64,000 nt of DNA from JANRKN01 sp033763435 (GCA_033763435.1 JANRKN010000037.1:5959-69958); one strand, 5' to 3'. Counted from the stretch's first letter, positions 45,889-54,595 are shown. Numbers and translations are program-made. Notes: generated by a model from the sequence alone, not told the origin.

Positions 45889-47712
45889 ATGCGGATGGCG
45901 ATGTGTGCGGGCGCCCTGGCGCTCACGGTCTGCGCGGGCGCGACGCTCGGTCAGACGATCACCCAGTGGAACTTCAACGTCTCGGGCGGCGGCGCATCCG
46001 TCGGCACGCTTACCCCCAGCGTCGGCAGCGGCACCATCGTCGCCCTGGGCACGCCTCAGATCGCCTTCCGCAACGGCGCCGGCTCGACCGACGTCTCCAC
46101 CCCCGACAACGCCGCCCTCGACCTCTCGCCCTGGCAGGCCCAGGGCCTGAACTCGGGCGCCTCGGGCGTGGAGTTCCGCGTCTCCACCGCCGGTTTCTCC
46201 AACATCGTCGTCAGCTGGGATCACCGCCACTCCAACCGCATGTCCCGCTGGGTCCAGTTCCAGTACTCGATCAACGGCGGCGCTTCCTACTCCACCGCGG
46301 GCCTGGCCAACAGCGGCATCTTCGAAGCCTCGCAGGGCGGCGACCTCTGGTACAACAACCGCACCGTCGACCTCTCCAACGTCGCGGGCGTCGCCAACAA
46401 CCCCAACTTCCGCTTCCGCGTCGTCTCGATCTTCTCTCCCGTCCCCTTCATCAACAACAACATCCCCTACGACAACGGTACCGCGTACAACACCTCGGCC
46501 GGCAACCTGACGCCCTACGACGTCGACGGCCGCTCGCGCCTGGACAACGTCACCGTCCGCCAGCAGAACACGCCCACGAATCCGGCGATCAACGCCGAGT
46601 TCTTCCCCGAGGCCGTCTGCGCCGACGGCGGCTCGGCCGCGCTGCTCACCGCCCGGCTGACGCCCGGCGTCGTCCCCACCAGCACCGGCGTCACGGTCAC
46701 CGCCGATCTCTCGGCCCTGGGCTTCTCGCCCACCGAGGCGCTCGTCGACAACGGAACGCTCGGCGATGTCGTCGCGGGCGACGGCGTCTTCAGCCGCTCG
46801 GTCTACGCCGAGGTCGGCATCCCCACGGGCGAGTACACCATCCCCGTCACCGTCAGCGATGCCCAGAGCCGCACCAGCACCGTGACGGAGAAGATCCGCG
46901 TCAGCAACTGCACGCCACAGAGCGCGGGCAACGTCGTCATCTCGCAGATCTTCGGCGGCGGCGGCGCCTTCAGCGCCCCCGTCAACGCCGACTTCATCGA
47001 ACTCTTCAACCGCTCCAACTCCCCCGTCAACATCGGCGGCTGGAGCGTCTGGGCCGCAGGCTCCAGCCTCGCCGCCACCTTCACCACCGATCGCCGCGGC
47101 ATCATCCCCGCCAACACCATCCTCCAGCCCGGCCAGCACTACCTCGTCCAGACCCTCGCCAACCCCGGCCAGTTCGGAGCGCCCCTGTTCTCCGACGTCA
47201 CCTTCACCCCCGGCTTCGGCATCGATCAGTCCGACGCCAAGATCGCCCTCGTCCGCAACTCCACGACCGTCCCCGCCTGCCCCATCAACGGCAACCCCGG
47301 CCCCGACGTGGAAGACTGGGTCGCCTACGGCATCAAGAACGAGTGCTTCCTGGGCGGCTCGGCCACCCTCTCCACCGCCGTCACCCAGAGCGTCAAGCGC
47401 AGGCAGGGCGGCTGCCAGAACACCTGGCAGAACTTCAACGACTTCCGCCTCGCCTCGCCCGAGCCGCGCGACTCGCAGCTCGGCCTCACGCCCTGCTGCC
47501 CCGCCGACTACGACGATTCGGGCTTCGTCGACTCCGATGACTTCGTCGTCTTCGTCAACGACTTCGAGCGCGGCTGCCGCGGCACCGGCGTCGGCAACGC
47601 GGGCCTCGACCCCAACTGCACCCGCTCGGCCGACTTCGACAACACCGGCTTCGTCGACTCCGACGACTTCGTCGCCTTCGTCGACGCCTTCAGCGCCGGC
47701 TGCGGCGTCTGA
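45889..47712 (+). CDS. Secreted lamin-tail (LTD) protein with C-terminal dockerin-like EF-hand tail
   Basis: 607 residues from the ATG at 45889, six bases after agggaggt. The signal peptide (MAMCAGALALTVCAGATLGQ) is followed by a beta-sandwich-like N-terminal region (TITQWNFNVSGG and VEFRVSTAGFSNIVVSWDHRHS), a middle Ig-like part (CADGGSAALLTARLTPG) and a lamin-tail domain (NVVISQIFGGGGAFSAPVNADFIELFNRSNSPVNIGGWSV), which in bacterial proteins often goes with extracellular nucleases or phosphatases. The last 65 residues are two EF-hand-like units with GFVDSDDFV, as in the protein at 41176. No nuclease catalytic motif was recognised. Followed by a terminator. Confidence 0.82.
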   Translation: MRMAMCAGALALTVCAGATLGQTITQWNFNVSGGGASVGTLTPSVGSGTIVALGTPQIAFRNGAGSTDVSTPDNAALDLSPWQAQGLNSGASGVEFRVSTAGFSNIVVSWDHRHSNRMSRWVQFQYSINGGASYSTAGLANSGIFEASQGGDLWYNNRTVDLSNVAGVANNPNFRFRVVSIFSPVPFINNNIPYDNGTAYNTSAGNLTPYDVDGRSRLDNVTVRQQNTPTNPAINAEFFPEAVCADGGSAALLTARLTPGVVPTSTGVTVTADLSALGFSPTEALVDNGTLGDVVAGDGVFSRSVYAEVGIPTGEYTIPVTVSDAQSRTSTVTEKIRVSNCTPQSAGNVVISQIFGGGGAFSAPVNADFIELFNRSNSPVNIGGWSVWAAGSSLAATFTTDRRGIIPANTILQPGQHYLVQTLANPGQFGAPLFSDVTFTPGFGIDQSDAKIALVRNSTTVPACPINGNPGPDVEDWVAYGIKNECFLGGSATLSTAVTQSVKRRQGGCQNTWQNFNDFRLASPEPRDSQLGLTPCCPADYDDSGFVDSDDFVVFVNDFERGCRGTGVGNAGLDPNCTRSADFDNTGFVDSDDFVAFVDAFSAGCGV

Positions 47713-47746
47713 CCTCACAGGCCCTCGGCCTCTCCGAATCCCACAC

Positions 47747-47780
47747 CCGCCCTCGGGCCCGCGCCCGGGGGCGGTTTTCA
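47747..47780 (+). terminator. Rho-independent terminator after the lamin-tail gene
   Basis: 12-base-pair stem ccgccctcgggc/gcccgggggcgg (one G-U pair), four-base loop, then tttt. Confidence 0.8.
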
Positions 47781-47822
47781 TTTGAAGCAGCGTCAGTCGG
47801 AGGGAACGAGAACAGAACAGCA

Positions 47823-47870
47823 GCAAACGAGCAAACCTGCAAAGCAGCAAACCAGCAAAGCAGCAGATCG
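47823..47870. repeat. 8-base tandem repeat, six units
   Basis: Units gcaaacga, gcaaacct, gcaaagca, gcaaacca, gcaaagca and gcagatcg follow with an exact 8-base period. They lie between the terminator and pdxH, in a region with no gene. Two copies of cccgaat (47892-47905) follow shortly after. Confidence 0.75.
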
Positions 47871-47919
47871 AGCAGCGGTCTCGTGACGAACCCCGAATCC
47901 CGAATGCCTTGCGCCTTTC

Positions 47920-47952
47920 TCCCACTGGCTATGGGCCACTCCTCATTGGCCC
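47920..47952. repeat. Dispersed copy of the repeat arm seen before glyS
   Basis: tcccactggc... matches the right arm at 21115-21147 at 29 of 33 positions. It lies immediately upstream of the pdxH promoter box, just as the other copy lies upstream of glyS. Confidence 0.7.
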
Positions 47953-47963
47953 TGCCTTCCCCG

Positions 47964-47969
47964 TACCAT
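47964..47969 (+). promoter_or_regulatory. TACCAT -10-like box before pdxH
   Basis: GTACCAT is five bases before the ATG at 47975, with no ribosome binding site. Confidence 0.45.
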
Positions 47970-47974
47970 CCCGC

Positions 47975-48697
47975 ATGCCCACCGACCGCATCGACGATCT
48001 GTACGCGATCGAGGAAACGCTGCCCGACGAGCTGCCCTCGGATCCGTTCTCCTTCGTGCGCCGCTGGTTTGACGAGGCGCACGCGCGCAAGGTGCAGCCG
48101 AACCCCAACGCGATGACGCTGGCGACCGTGGGGCCCGACGGCTGGCCGTCCGCACGCATCGTGCTGTGCAAGGGCATGAACGCGGAGTTGGGCTACGTCG
48201 TGTTCTACACCAACTACCGCGGGCGCAAGGGTCGCGAGCTTGAGGCCTCGCCCCGCGCCGCGATCGTGATGCACTGGGACGCGCTCGACCGCCAGGTCCG
48301 CATCGAGGGCCCCGTCGTCCGCAGCCCGGCCGCGGAGAGCGACGCGTACTTTGCCACCCGCGCGCTCGAGAGCCGCATCGGCGCGTGGGCCAGCGACCAG
48401 AGCGAGCCGATCGCCTCGCGCGAAGCGCTGCTCGAGAAAGTCGCCGGCACGATGTCCACGCTCGGCGTTCCGCTCTCGGCCGTCGTCGACCGAGGCAGCG
48501 CCGAGGCGCTCGTCGTCCCGCGTCCGCCTCACTGGGGGGGCTTCCGCGTATGGGCCCGCTCGGTCGAGCTCTGGCTCGGCGGCACCGGGCGCGTCCACGA
48601 CCGCGCACGCTGGACCCGCGACCTCGCCCCTCACCCCGACGCCGGGGGCGATTCCTTCTCTGCATCGCCCTGGCGCGCCACGCGGCTCCAGCCGTAA
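47975..48697 (+). CDS. pdxH: Pyridoxamine 5'-phosphate oxidase
   Basis: 240 residues from the ATG at 47975. FMN-dependent oxidation of pyridoxamine or pyridoxine phosphate to pyridoxal phosphate, the last step of vitamin B6 synthesis and salvage. Family marks: NAMTLATVGPDGWPSARIVLCKG, YVVFYTNYRGRKGRELEASP, ALDRQVRIEGPV with the FMN/PLP Arg residues, then ESRIGAWASDQS and the C-terminal WGGFRV, RVHDRARW and WRATRLQP, which holds the Arg that contacts the substrate phosphate. Complete and of normal size (about 218 in E. coli). It supplies the cofactor needed by the decarboxylase at 33555, though the two are not linked in the genome. Confidence 0.96.
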   Translation: MPTDRIDDLYAIEETLPDELPSDPFSFVRRWFDEAHARKVQPNPNAMTLATVGPDGWPSARIVLCKGMNAELGYVVFYTNYRGRKGRELEASPRAAIVMHWDALDRQVRIEGPVVRSPAAESDAYFATRALESRIGAWASDQSEPIASREALLEKVAGTMSTLGVPLSAVVDRGSAEALVVPRPPHWGGFRVWARSVELWLGGTGRVHDRARWTRDLAPHPDAGGDSFSASPWRATRLQP

Positions 48698-48831
48698 CCC
48701 GCCCGGCCAGCCCCACGATTCTCGGACCGCGGATCCGATCGTGACGTCTGCGCGAGTCTCACCGGTTCCCCTGCTCCGGGCCCGGGCAACCCAACGGGTG
48801 AGGGTCAACTCCCTCAGGCCTTCCCTCGATA

Positions 48832-48864
48832 CTCCGATCGTGCGCATCCGCGCACGCATCGGAG
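48832..48864 (+). promoter_or_regulatory. Hairpin immediately upstream of the HDOD gene
   Basis: ctccgat and atcggag pair, then cgtgcgc with gcgcacg, around a four-base loop with one bulged C; the structure ends 13 bases before the ATG at 48878. It could block or expose the start region. Confidence 0.4.
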
Positions 48865-48877
48865 CGAGTCCGCGCCC

Positions 48878-50143
48878 ATGATGAAGCGACGCTGGCAACT
48901 CACGGCCGCCGAGATCCCCGCGCTCTACGCGACGCTGGATCGGCATCTCGATCGCGTCGGCCTGGTCACCCAGCCCGAGGTCGCGGTGCGTGTGCTCGAG
49001 CTCGCCTCCGACCACGACGCGCAGATCAGCGAGTACGTGAAGGTCATCAAGACCGACGCGGGCATGGTCGGTCGCCTGCTGAAGCTCGCCAACTCCGCCT
49101 ACTTCGCGCAGCGCAAGGCCGTCACCGCGCTCGACCGCGCGTGCGTCCTGCTGGGCATTGAGCGGCTGCGCGCGTTCTCGCTGGGCTTCTACCTCGCCAA
49201 GAGCGCCTCGACCGACGCCGACAAGGCTTTCGCGCGCCGCTGCTGGAGTCAGGCGGTCTACCGCGCATGCCTCGCGGCGGAGCTCGCGCGCACTCTCTGC
49301 CGCGAGCACGTGAGCGAGGCCTTCGTCATCGGCCTGCTGATGGACGCGGGCCAGCCGATCATGATGCAGCTCCAGGGCCAGGCCTACGGCCCGATCGCGG
49401 GCGCCGAGGGCTCTCCCGCCGTCACGCCCCCCAACATCTACAAGGCCGAGTTTCAGAATCTTCCCTACACGCACGTCGACGTGATCGCCGCGCTCATGAA
49501 GCGCTGGAAGCTCCCCGACCTGCTCTGCAAGCCCATCGAGTGGCACCACACCGAGCCCAGCGACGCGACGCGCACCGAGTCCGTCCATCGCCTCCACCGC
49601 CTCGCCTACTACGTCGGCGCCGTCAGCCTTGATGCCAAGTCGGGCCTGCCCGTCCAGACCGTCCCGCTCAGCGGCGTCGCCGAGCGCGTTCTGGGCCTCC
49701 CCGGCGACAAACTCTCGCCCGTCGTCCAGCGCGCCTGCGACGAGTACAAGGCCTCCGTTGGCGTCTTCAGTTCCATCGCCGACCGCATGGCCGACCTCGA
49801 GAATCTCTCGCTCCGCGTCCAGGCCCAGCTCGTCGCCGTCATCGACGAATCGCTCGTCTCGAGCCTCAATCAGCACGCCGCGGTGATGCCCCGCAAGTTC
49901 ACGATCGACGGCGCCTCCGTCGAGATCGGCCCGACCTACCACCGCCGCGCCAACGATCCGCACGAAGACGGCGCTGACGGCGTCGCCTACCTCTTCGACT
50001 CCAAGGGCGACCGGCTCGCCTCCTACCGCTTCGTCTCCGCCGCGGTCACGCCCGATCAGGTCGCCGACGCGCTGGGCCTCTCGTTCAGCCGCCCCGAAGA
50101 GCGCCTGCAGATCGAGCAGTACCTCCGTCAGATGGCGGCGTGA
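48878..50143 (+). CDS. HDOD domain protein
   Basis: 421 residues; a second ATG at 48881 follows directly. The first 290 residues are an HDOD fold: VGLVTQPEVAVRVLELASDHDAQISEYVKVIKTDAGMVGRLLKLANSAYFAQRK, then ALDRACVLLGIERLRAF and EAFVIGLLMDAGQPIM, the place where a true HD phosphohydrolase would have His-Asp. As in other HDOD proteins the metal site is lost (MD instead of HD). The C-terminal 120 residues are unrecognised, with helical and strand character. HDOD proteins act in chemotaxis, cyclic-di-GMP or stress signalling without known enzymatic activity; the neighbouring chemoreceptor (54596) is 4 kb away. Confidence 0.82.
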   Translation: MMKRRWQLTAAEIPALYATLDRHLDRVGLVTQPEVAVRVLELASDHDAQISEYVKVIKTDAGMVGRLLKLANSAYFAQRKAVTALDRACVLLGIERLRAFSLGFYLAKSASTDADKAFARRCWSQAVYRACLAAELARTLCREHVSEAFVIGLLMDAGQPIMMQLQGQAYGPIAGAEGSPAVTPPNIYKAEFQNLPYTHVDVIAALMKRWKLPDLLCKPIEWHHTEPSDATRTESVHRLHRLAYYVGAVSLDAKSGLPVQTVPLSGVAERVLGLPGDKLSPVVQRACDEYKASVGVFSSIADRMADLENLSLRVQAQLVAVIDESLVSSLNQHAAVMPRKFTIDGASVEIGPTYHRRANDPHEDGADGVAYLFDSKGDRLASYRFVSAAVTPDQVADALGLSFSRPEERLQIEQYLRQMAA

Positions 50144-50146
50144 TTC

Positions 50147-52819
50147 TCAGTCCGCCGCGTGCTCGAACCCGGGAAGCGGCGCCGCACGTTCGACGGGCCT
50201 TCCCGGCTGCACGCGCGCCCGCCCAAGCGTCTCCGGCGTGAGGCCCGAGCGCGCCAGGTGCGCGTGCCACGCATCGCGGTGCACGCTCCAGAAGTGTTCG
50301 AACGACGCGCGGATCGACGCGCCCTGCATCGCGCGCCACGCCGACTCGCCCATCGCCGCAAGCCGCGCCCGGTCCGAGCACAGCTCAACGATCGCCTGCG
50401 CCCACGCGCGCTCCTCGGCCGGCAGCACGAGCCCCGTCGTCCCGTGCGCGACGACTTCCTTGGGCCCGCCCTGATCCGCGACCAGCACCGGGATGCCGCA
50501 GGCCTGCGCCTCCATTACGACCTGCCCGAGCGTGTCGGTCAGCGACGGGAACGCGAACAGGTCCGACGAGGCGTACAGCGCCGTGAGCTCCGCGCCGTGC
50601 CTGAACCCGAGGAAATGCGCGTGCTGATTCGCGAGTCGTTCCTGCATCTGCGCGCGATAAGGCCCATCGCCCACGATGATCAGGTCGGCCTCGACACCCG
50701 CGCGCCCGAGCTGCGCCTGTGCGCGCTTCCACGCCGCCTCAAGGAACGGCATGTTCTTCTCGAGGCTCACGCGCCCGACGAAGATCACCTTGACCGCCCC
50801 GGGCCGCACGCCGGGGAACTTCGACCAGATCGACGCGTCCCGCGCCCCGCGGTGGAATGTCTCCGTGTCCACGCCGGGCTTGAGCGCGAGCACCTTCGCG
50901 CGGTCCATGCCCAGGCGCTCGAGCGCGCCGACGTAGTCCTCGCTGCGGGTGAAGATGCTCGTGAACGGGTCATAGAAGAGACGCATGAACCGCTGCGCCG
51001 TCCACGTCAGCGCCTCGTCGTCGAACAGGTGCTCGACGTACGCCGGGAAGTCGGTGTGATACACGCCCAGCACGGGCACCTTGAGCATCCGCGCCGCGAG
51101 ATACCCGACCAGCCCCACAGGCCCCGGCGTCGAGATGTGGATCACGTCCGGCTGATGCCGATCGATGTGCCTCAAGATCCGCGTCAGAGGCGGCAGCGCC
51201 AGCTCGAGCTGCTCGTACTTGGGCATCTTCGTCGCGAACACCGGATCGAAGTTGAACACATTGGCCGTGATCCCCGGCGGCATCGCCATCCGCGTCGACG
51301 TGATCACGTGCAGATCCTGCCCGTGGTTCAGCGCCTGCTCGGCCATGTTGCGGATGAACCGCGACACGCCGTTCACATCCGCGAGGGTGTCGGTGAACAG
51401 GCTCACGCGCATCGGTCGTTCCAGGGGTGAGCGCCCGGGCCGGGCAGGGTCCGCATGTTCATGCTCCAGCCGCTCGACGAACGGCCTCTCCTTGTTCTGA
51501 TGAAACAGGCTCACCAGATACGGCAACTGCGTCAGCTCCAGCACAACATAGGACGCCAGGTGCTCGAGCAGCCCCGCCGTATCGCGCGCCCGCAGCGCCC
51601 GCCCTGCGCTCGAACCCAGGAATCCGTGCAGCGCGCCGTAGAGATCATCCGCAAACGCCGCCATCCGCTCGTGTGAGGCCAGCGCGCACTCGGTCCCGCC
51701 TGTCGACAGCGCGCTGCGCAGGTCCGGATACTTCTCGAGCACCGGGCCGATTGATGCCCGCAGCGCTGACAAGATCGGCAGGCTCCGCGCCCGCCCGCCC
51801 CGGAGCCGTGCGCGGACCTGCGAGCGCAGCGTGTCCAGCGCGACCGCGAGCTTCCCGGGCCGCTCTGTGCGGATCCCTGCAAAGCGCAGCAGCCGCGACG
51901 AAACCGCCCGCCCGCGCGCCGAGGCCTTGGCATCGAGCGTCCGCGCGTAGTGCTGCGCCGCGACGGCCGCGAGCTGATGCGCCAGCAGCGACGAGTGCCC
52001 CGCCTCGCCCCCGACGCGCGCGCGTGTGTGCATCACCTGCCTGAAGAACTCGCGCGGATCGGTGATCGGCGCGCCGTCGTCGCTCGCCACCGCCGTGAAC
52101 GTCCGCCCGACATTCAGCAGCGCGTGATCGTCCGACCCGCCCGTCAGCGCCTTCTCCCAGATTCTGGGCCACAGCGGCTCCAGCCCGTGCTCATCGACCA
52201 GCCGCAGCACCTTCGCGGGCGTCAGCGCCTCAAGGAACGTCTCAAGCCCGCGCCGGTGCGTCCCCGCGTGCGCACCGTTGAGCACCTCAAAGCCCTTGAA
52301 CAGCAGCGCGCAGCGCTCGAGGTGCCACAGCGAGAGCCGCCGGTTCTGCACGTACAGCGGGTGCGCCAGCGCGTGGGGCAGGTTGTGCAGCCGGAGCCAC
52401 GCGGCAAACTGATACACATCCTCACGCAGCCCCTGCGCTCCGATCTGCTCGTGCAGCTCGGGCGTCAGCCCCCACACCAGCACGTGCAGCTTGCAGCGGT
52501 CCTCGGGAAAGTGAACCGTGACCTCTTCGCCCAGCACCACGCCCGGAAAGCCGCGTTCGACGAGTTCAAGCCCGCCCGCGATCGTGTCGTGATCGGTCAG
52601 CGTGACCAGATCCATCCCGCGCGCCCGCGCCTGCTCGTACACCTTCTCGGGCGGCGAATAGCTCTCCGGACACCCGACCCAGCCCGCCGCGGCCATCACA
52701 GGCCCGGAGCTCGCCGACGAATGGCAGTGCGTGTCCATCCGCGTAAAGCCCGTCCAGTCGTGTGCGGCGCGGGCTTCAGACAGAACACCATCGGCAACGG
52801 TGGATCGGCGATCGGGCAT
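50147..52819 (-). CDS. Bifunctional PHP phosphoesterase - glycosyltransferase family 4 protein
   Basis: 890 residues from the ATG at 52819, which has ggagg five bases upstream. N-terminal PHP domain (about 28-300): DTHCHSS (His31, His33), TLTDHDT, LGEEVTVHFPED, HALAHP and TGGSDDH with Asp230 and His232 give a complete trinuclear metal set. A helical linker (about 300-465) follows. The C-terminal GT4 domain begins at Met470 (RVSLFTDTLADVNGVSRFIRNMAEQ), with the nucleotide-sugar part VIFVGRVSLEKNMPFLEAA, VVGDG-type turn and EAQACGIPVLVADQGGPKEVV (E-X7-E). GT4 members of this type are alpha-mannosyltransferases or similar. The two halves suggest phosphate removal from, and sugar addition to, the same glycolipid or polymer. 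Internal start at Met470 possible. Confidence 0.9.
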   Translation of the reverse strand: MPDRRSTVADGVLSEARAAHDWTGFTRMDTHCHSSASSGPVMAAAGWVGCPESYSPPEKVYEQARARGMDLVTLTDHDTIAGGLELVERGFPGVVLGEEVTVHFPEDRCKLHVLVWGLTPELHEQIGAQGLREDVYQFAAWLRLHNLPHALAHPLYVQNRRLSLWHLERCALLFKGFEVLNGAHAGTHRRGLETFLEALTPAKVLRLVDEHGLEPLWPRIWEKALTGGSDDHALLNVGRTFTAVASDDGAPITDPREFFRQVMHTRARVGGEAGHSSLLAHQLAAVAAQHYARTLDAKASARGRAVSSRLLRFAGIRTERPGKLAVALDTLRSQVRARLRGGRARSLPILSALRASIGPVLEKYPDLRSALSTGGTECALASHERMAAFADDLYGALHGFLGSSAGRALRARDTAGLLEHLASYVVLELTQLPYLVSLFHQNKERPFVERLEHEHADPARPGRSPLERPMRVSLFTDTLADVNGVSRFIRNMAEQALNHGQDLHVITSTRMAMPPGITANVFNFDPVFATKMPKYEQLELALPPLTRILRHIDRHQPDVIHISTPGPVGLVGYLAARMLKVPVLGVYHTDFPAYVEHLFDDEALTWTAQRFMRLFYDPFTSIFTRSEDYVGALERLGMDRAKVLALKPGVDTETFHRGARDASIWSKFPGVRPGAVKVIFVGRVSLEKNMPFLEAAWKRAQAQLGRAGVEADLIIVGDGPYRAQMQERLANQHAHFLGFRHGAELTALYASSDLFAFPSLTDTLGQVVMEAQACGIPVLVADQGGPKEVVAHGTTGLVLPAEERAWAQAIVELCSDRARLAAMGESAWRAMQGASIRASFEHFWSVHRDAWHAHLARSGLTPETLGRARVQPGRPVERAAPLPGFEHAAD

Positions 52820-53011
52820 CGGGGCCTCCGGCCTCGGCACGAACGGACCACCCCCGCCGCGCGGGCACGTGCCCGCGCACTCCAACATCGACCGATGCTA
52901 TCGAAACTCTCGCCCGCGCCCGAGCCCCGCGCGTGCCCTCAGGCCTGATTTCGCAGCCTCTTCACGCGCCCCTCATCGCGCGTTGATCCGCCGCTGGCGC
53001 GGGCTTGACAT

Positions 53012-53305
53012 TCACTCCTCGCGCGCGGTTCCCCACAGCGGCCCGTCGCGGTACCGCCGCTCGTACCACGCGTTCGTCAGCCGTCGAAGCTCAGCCGCGA
53101 ACCCCAGCGCCGTCACGTCGTCCGCGTTCAAGCGCCCCGCGACATGCGCGGGCCCGAGCTCCAGGTGCGTCAGCGCCAATCCCTCGCGCTCGGCCAGCGC
53201 CCGCGCGCTCGACTCCACCATCGCCCGCGTCGGCGGGTCGCGCAGCGGCTCGCCCGCCAGCGCCGACAGCCGAAACTCCGACAATCTCTCCTCGCGTACG
53301 CCCAT
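53012..53305 (-). CDS. Small hypothetical protein
   Basis: 97 residues from the ATG at 53305 (longer frames upstream add only shadow of the gene on the other strand). The sequence is Arg/Glu/Leu-rich and largely helical (ERLSEFRLSALAGEPLRDPPTRAMVESSARALAEREG), ending AWYERRYRDGPLWGTAREE. I do not recognise it. It is divergent from the DUF3592-like gene with only 37 bases between the starts, and each start has its own TAnnnT box, which supports it as a real transcription unit. Confidence 0.5.
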   Translation of the reverse strand: MGVREERLSEFRLSALAGEPLRDPPTRAMVESSARALAEREGLALTHLELGPAHVAGRLNADDVTALGFAAELRRLTNAWYERRYRDGPLWGTAREE

Positions 53306-53312
53306 GCCGCCC

Positions 53313-53336
53313 AGCCTACCTCGCCGCGCGTACCTT
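53313..53336. promoter_or_regulatory. Back-to-back -10-like boxes in a 37-base divergent gap
   Basis: TAGGCT on the minus strand (53318-53313) is seven bases before the ATG at 53305, and TACCTT on the plus strand (53331-53336) is six bases before the ATG at 53343. Neither gene has a ribosome binding site; the two promoters would overlap. Confidence 0.45.
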
Positions 53337-53342
53337 CGCCCC

Positions 53343-54515
53343 ATGCGCTCTGCCAACAACCGCGTCTCGCTGCTGATCATCGGCGCCGTGTTCACCCTCA
53401 TGCCCGCGATCTTCCTCGCCGTCGGCGGCGGAATGGCCTGGTCCCAGCACCGCCGGATCGCCACGGGCCAGCCCGTCGAGGCCCTCGTTGAGCGCGCGGA
53501 AGTCATCGCCCGCGCCGGCTCGGGCCGCAACCGCCAGACCAACTACGTCCCCTCCATCACCTACCGCTACTCCGTCCAAGGGCGGGAGTATGTCAGCGAC
53601 ACCGTGCTGCCGCTGAGCTTCTCCAGCTCCAACCGTTCCTGGGCCTCCGCGATCGTCGCGCGCTATTCGCCCGGCGCCAAGGCCACCGCGTACTACGACC
53701 CCGCCAACCCCGCCGAGGCCTTCCTGCTCCGCGAGTACTCGTTCTTTCCCTACATCTTCACCGTCTTCCCGGGCCTGTTTCTGGGCCTGGGCCTGCCGAT
53801 GCTCGCCTCGGGCCTGGGGCTCATCGGCGCGCCGCCGGCCGGCGCCGACGCGGGCGTCGCCAAGCCCTCCGCCGCTGAGCCCAACTGGTTCGAGCTTCCC
53901 CCCGCCAAGACCCTCCGCGCGACGGTCCTGGGCCGATTCATCGGCGCGGGCTCGATGCTCGCGGGGCTCCTGGGCCCGGCGCATTACTTCCTCGTCGCCG
54001 ACCGCCCCTACAGCACCGTCGCCTTCGGCTTCGTGGGCGTTTATGTGCTCGTGCTGCTGATCCCCGTCGCGATGGGCATCCACGCGTGGTCGGTCTCGCG
54101 CGCCGTGGGCGATGCGCTGGTGCTCGTCGATCGCGCGGTGGCCTCTCCCGGTCAGCCGCTGACCATCCACGCCGAGCTGCCCGTTCGTCGCGCGCGCGTC
54201 GAGGGCGAGCTGCGCGCGAGTCTCATTTGCAAGCGCACGCAGGTCACGGGGAGCGGCAAGCACCGCCGCACGAGCGTCACCGAAGAGTTCAAGGTCGAGG
54301 GCGATGCCGCCCGCGTCGACCCCAGCGCCCCCGACGCTCCTCTCGTCGCCCAGCTCACCGTCGAGCTTGACCGCTTCGCCCACGTGACGTCGCCCACAGG
54401 GTCCAACCCGCGTTATGACTGGCAGATTGTCGTCCGAGGTGTCTTCGCGGGCGCCGCCGACTACCGCGCGGAGTTCCCCCTCCGCGTCGAGGCCTCGTTC
54501 TCGGACGCGACCTAA
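53343..54515 (+). CDS. DUF3592-like membrane protein
   Basis: 390 residues. N-terminal membrane helix (VSLLIIGAVFTLMPAIFLAVGGGM) then the DUF3592 core: RQTNYVPSITYRYSVQGREYVSDTV, a strand pair and YSPGAKATAYYDPANPAEAFLL, followed by a second helix (IFTVFPGLFLGLGLPMLASGLGLI), a soluble linker, further helices near 200-265 and a beta-rich C-terminal half (QPLTIHAELPVRRARVEGELRASLICKR). DUF3592 occurs in many bacteria and its role is unknown. The C-terminal half may be a ligand- or protein-binding beta domain. Leaderless-type promoter box six bases upstream. Confidence 0.8.
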   Translation: MRSANNRVSLLIIGAVFTLMPAIFLAVGGGMAWSQHRRIATGQPVEALVERAEVIARAGSGRNRQTNYVPSITYRYSVQGREYVSDTVLPLSFSSSNRSWASAIVARYSPGAKATAYYDPANPAEAFLLREYSFFPYIFTVFPGLFLGLGLPMLASGLGLIGAPPAGADAGVAKPSAAEPNWFELPPAKTLRATVLGRFIGAGSMLAGLLGPAHYFLVADRPYSTVAFGFVGVYVLVLLIPVAMGIHAWSVSRAVGDALVLVDRAVASPGQPLTIHAELPVRRARVEGELRASLICKRTQVTGSGKHRRTSVTEEFKVEGDAARVDPSAPDAPLVAQLTVELDRFAHVTSPTGSNPRYDWQIVVRGVFAGAADYRAEFPLRVEASFSDAT

Positions 54516-54595
54516 ACCGTCTCACGCATCCGGAATGCTTCGCGCCAAGTCCCGTTCGTCACCGTTCGATCTGACACCTAAGTAGGGGGGTGGCC

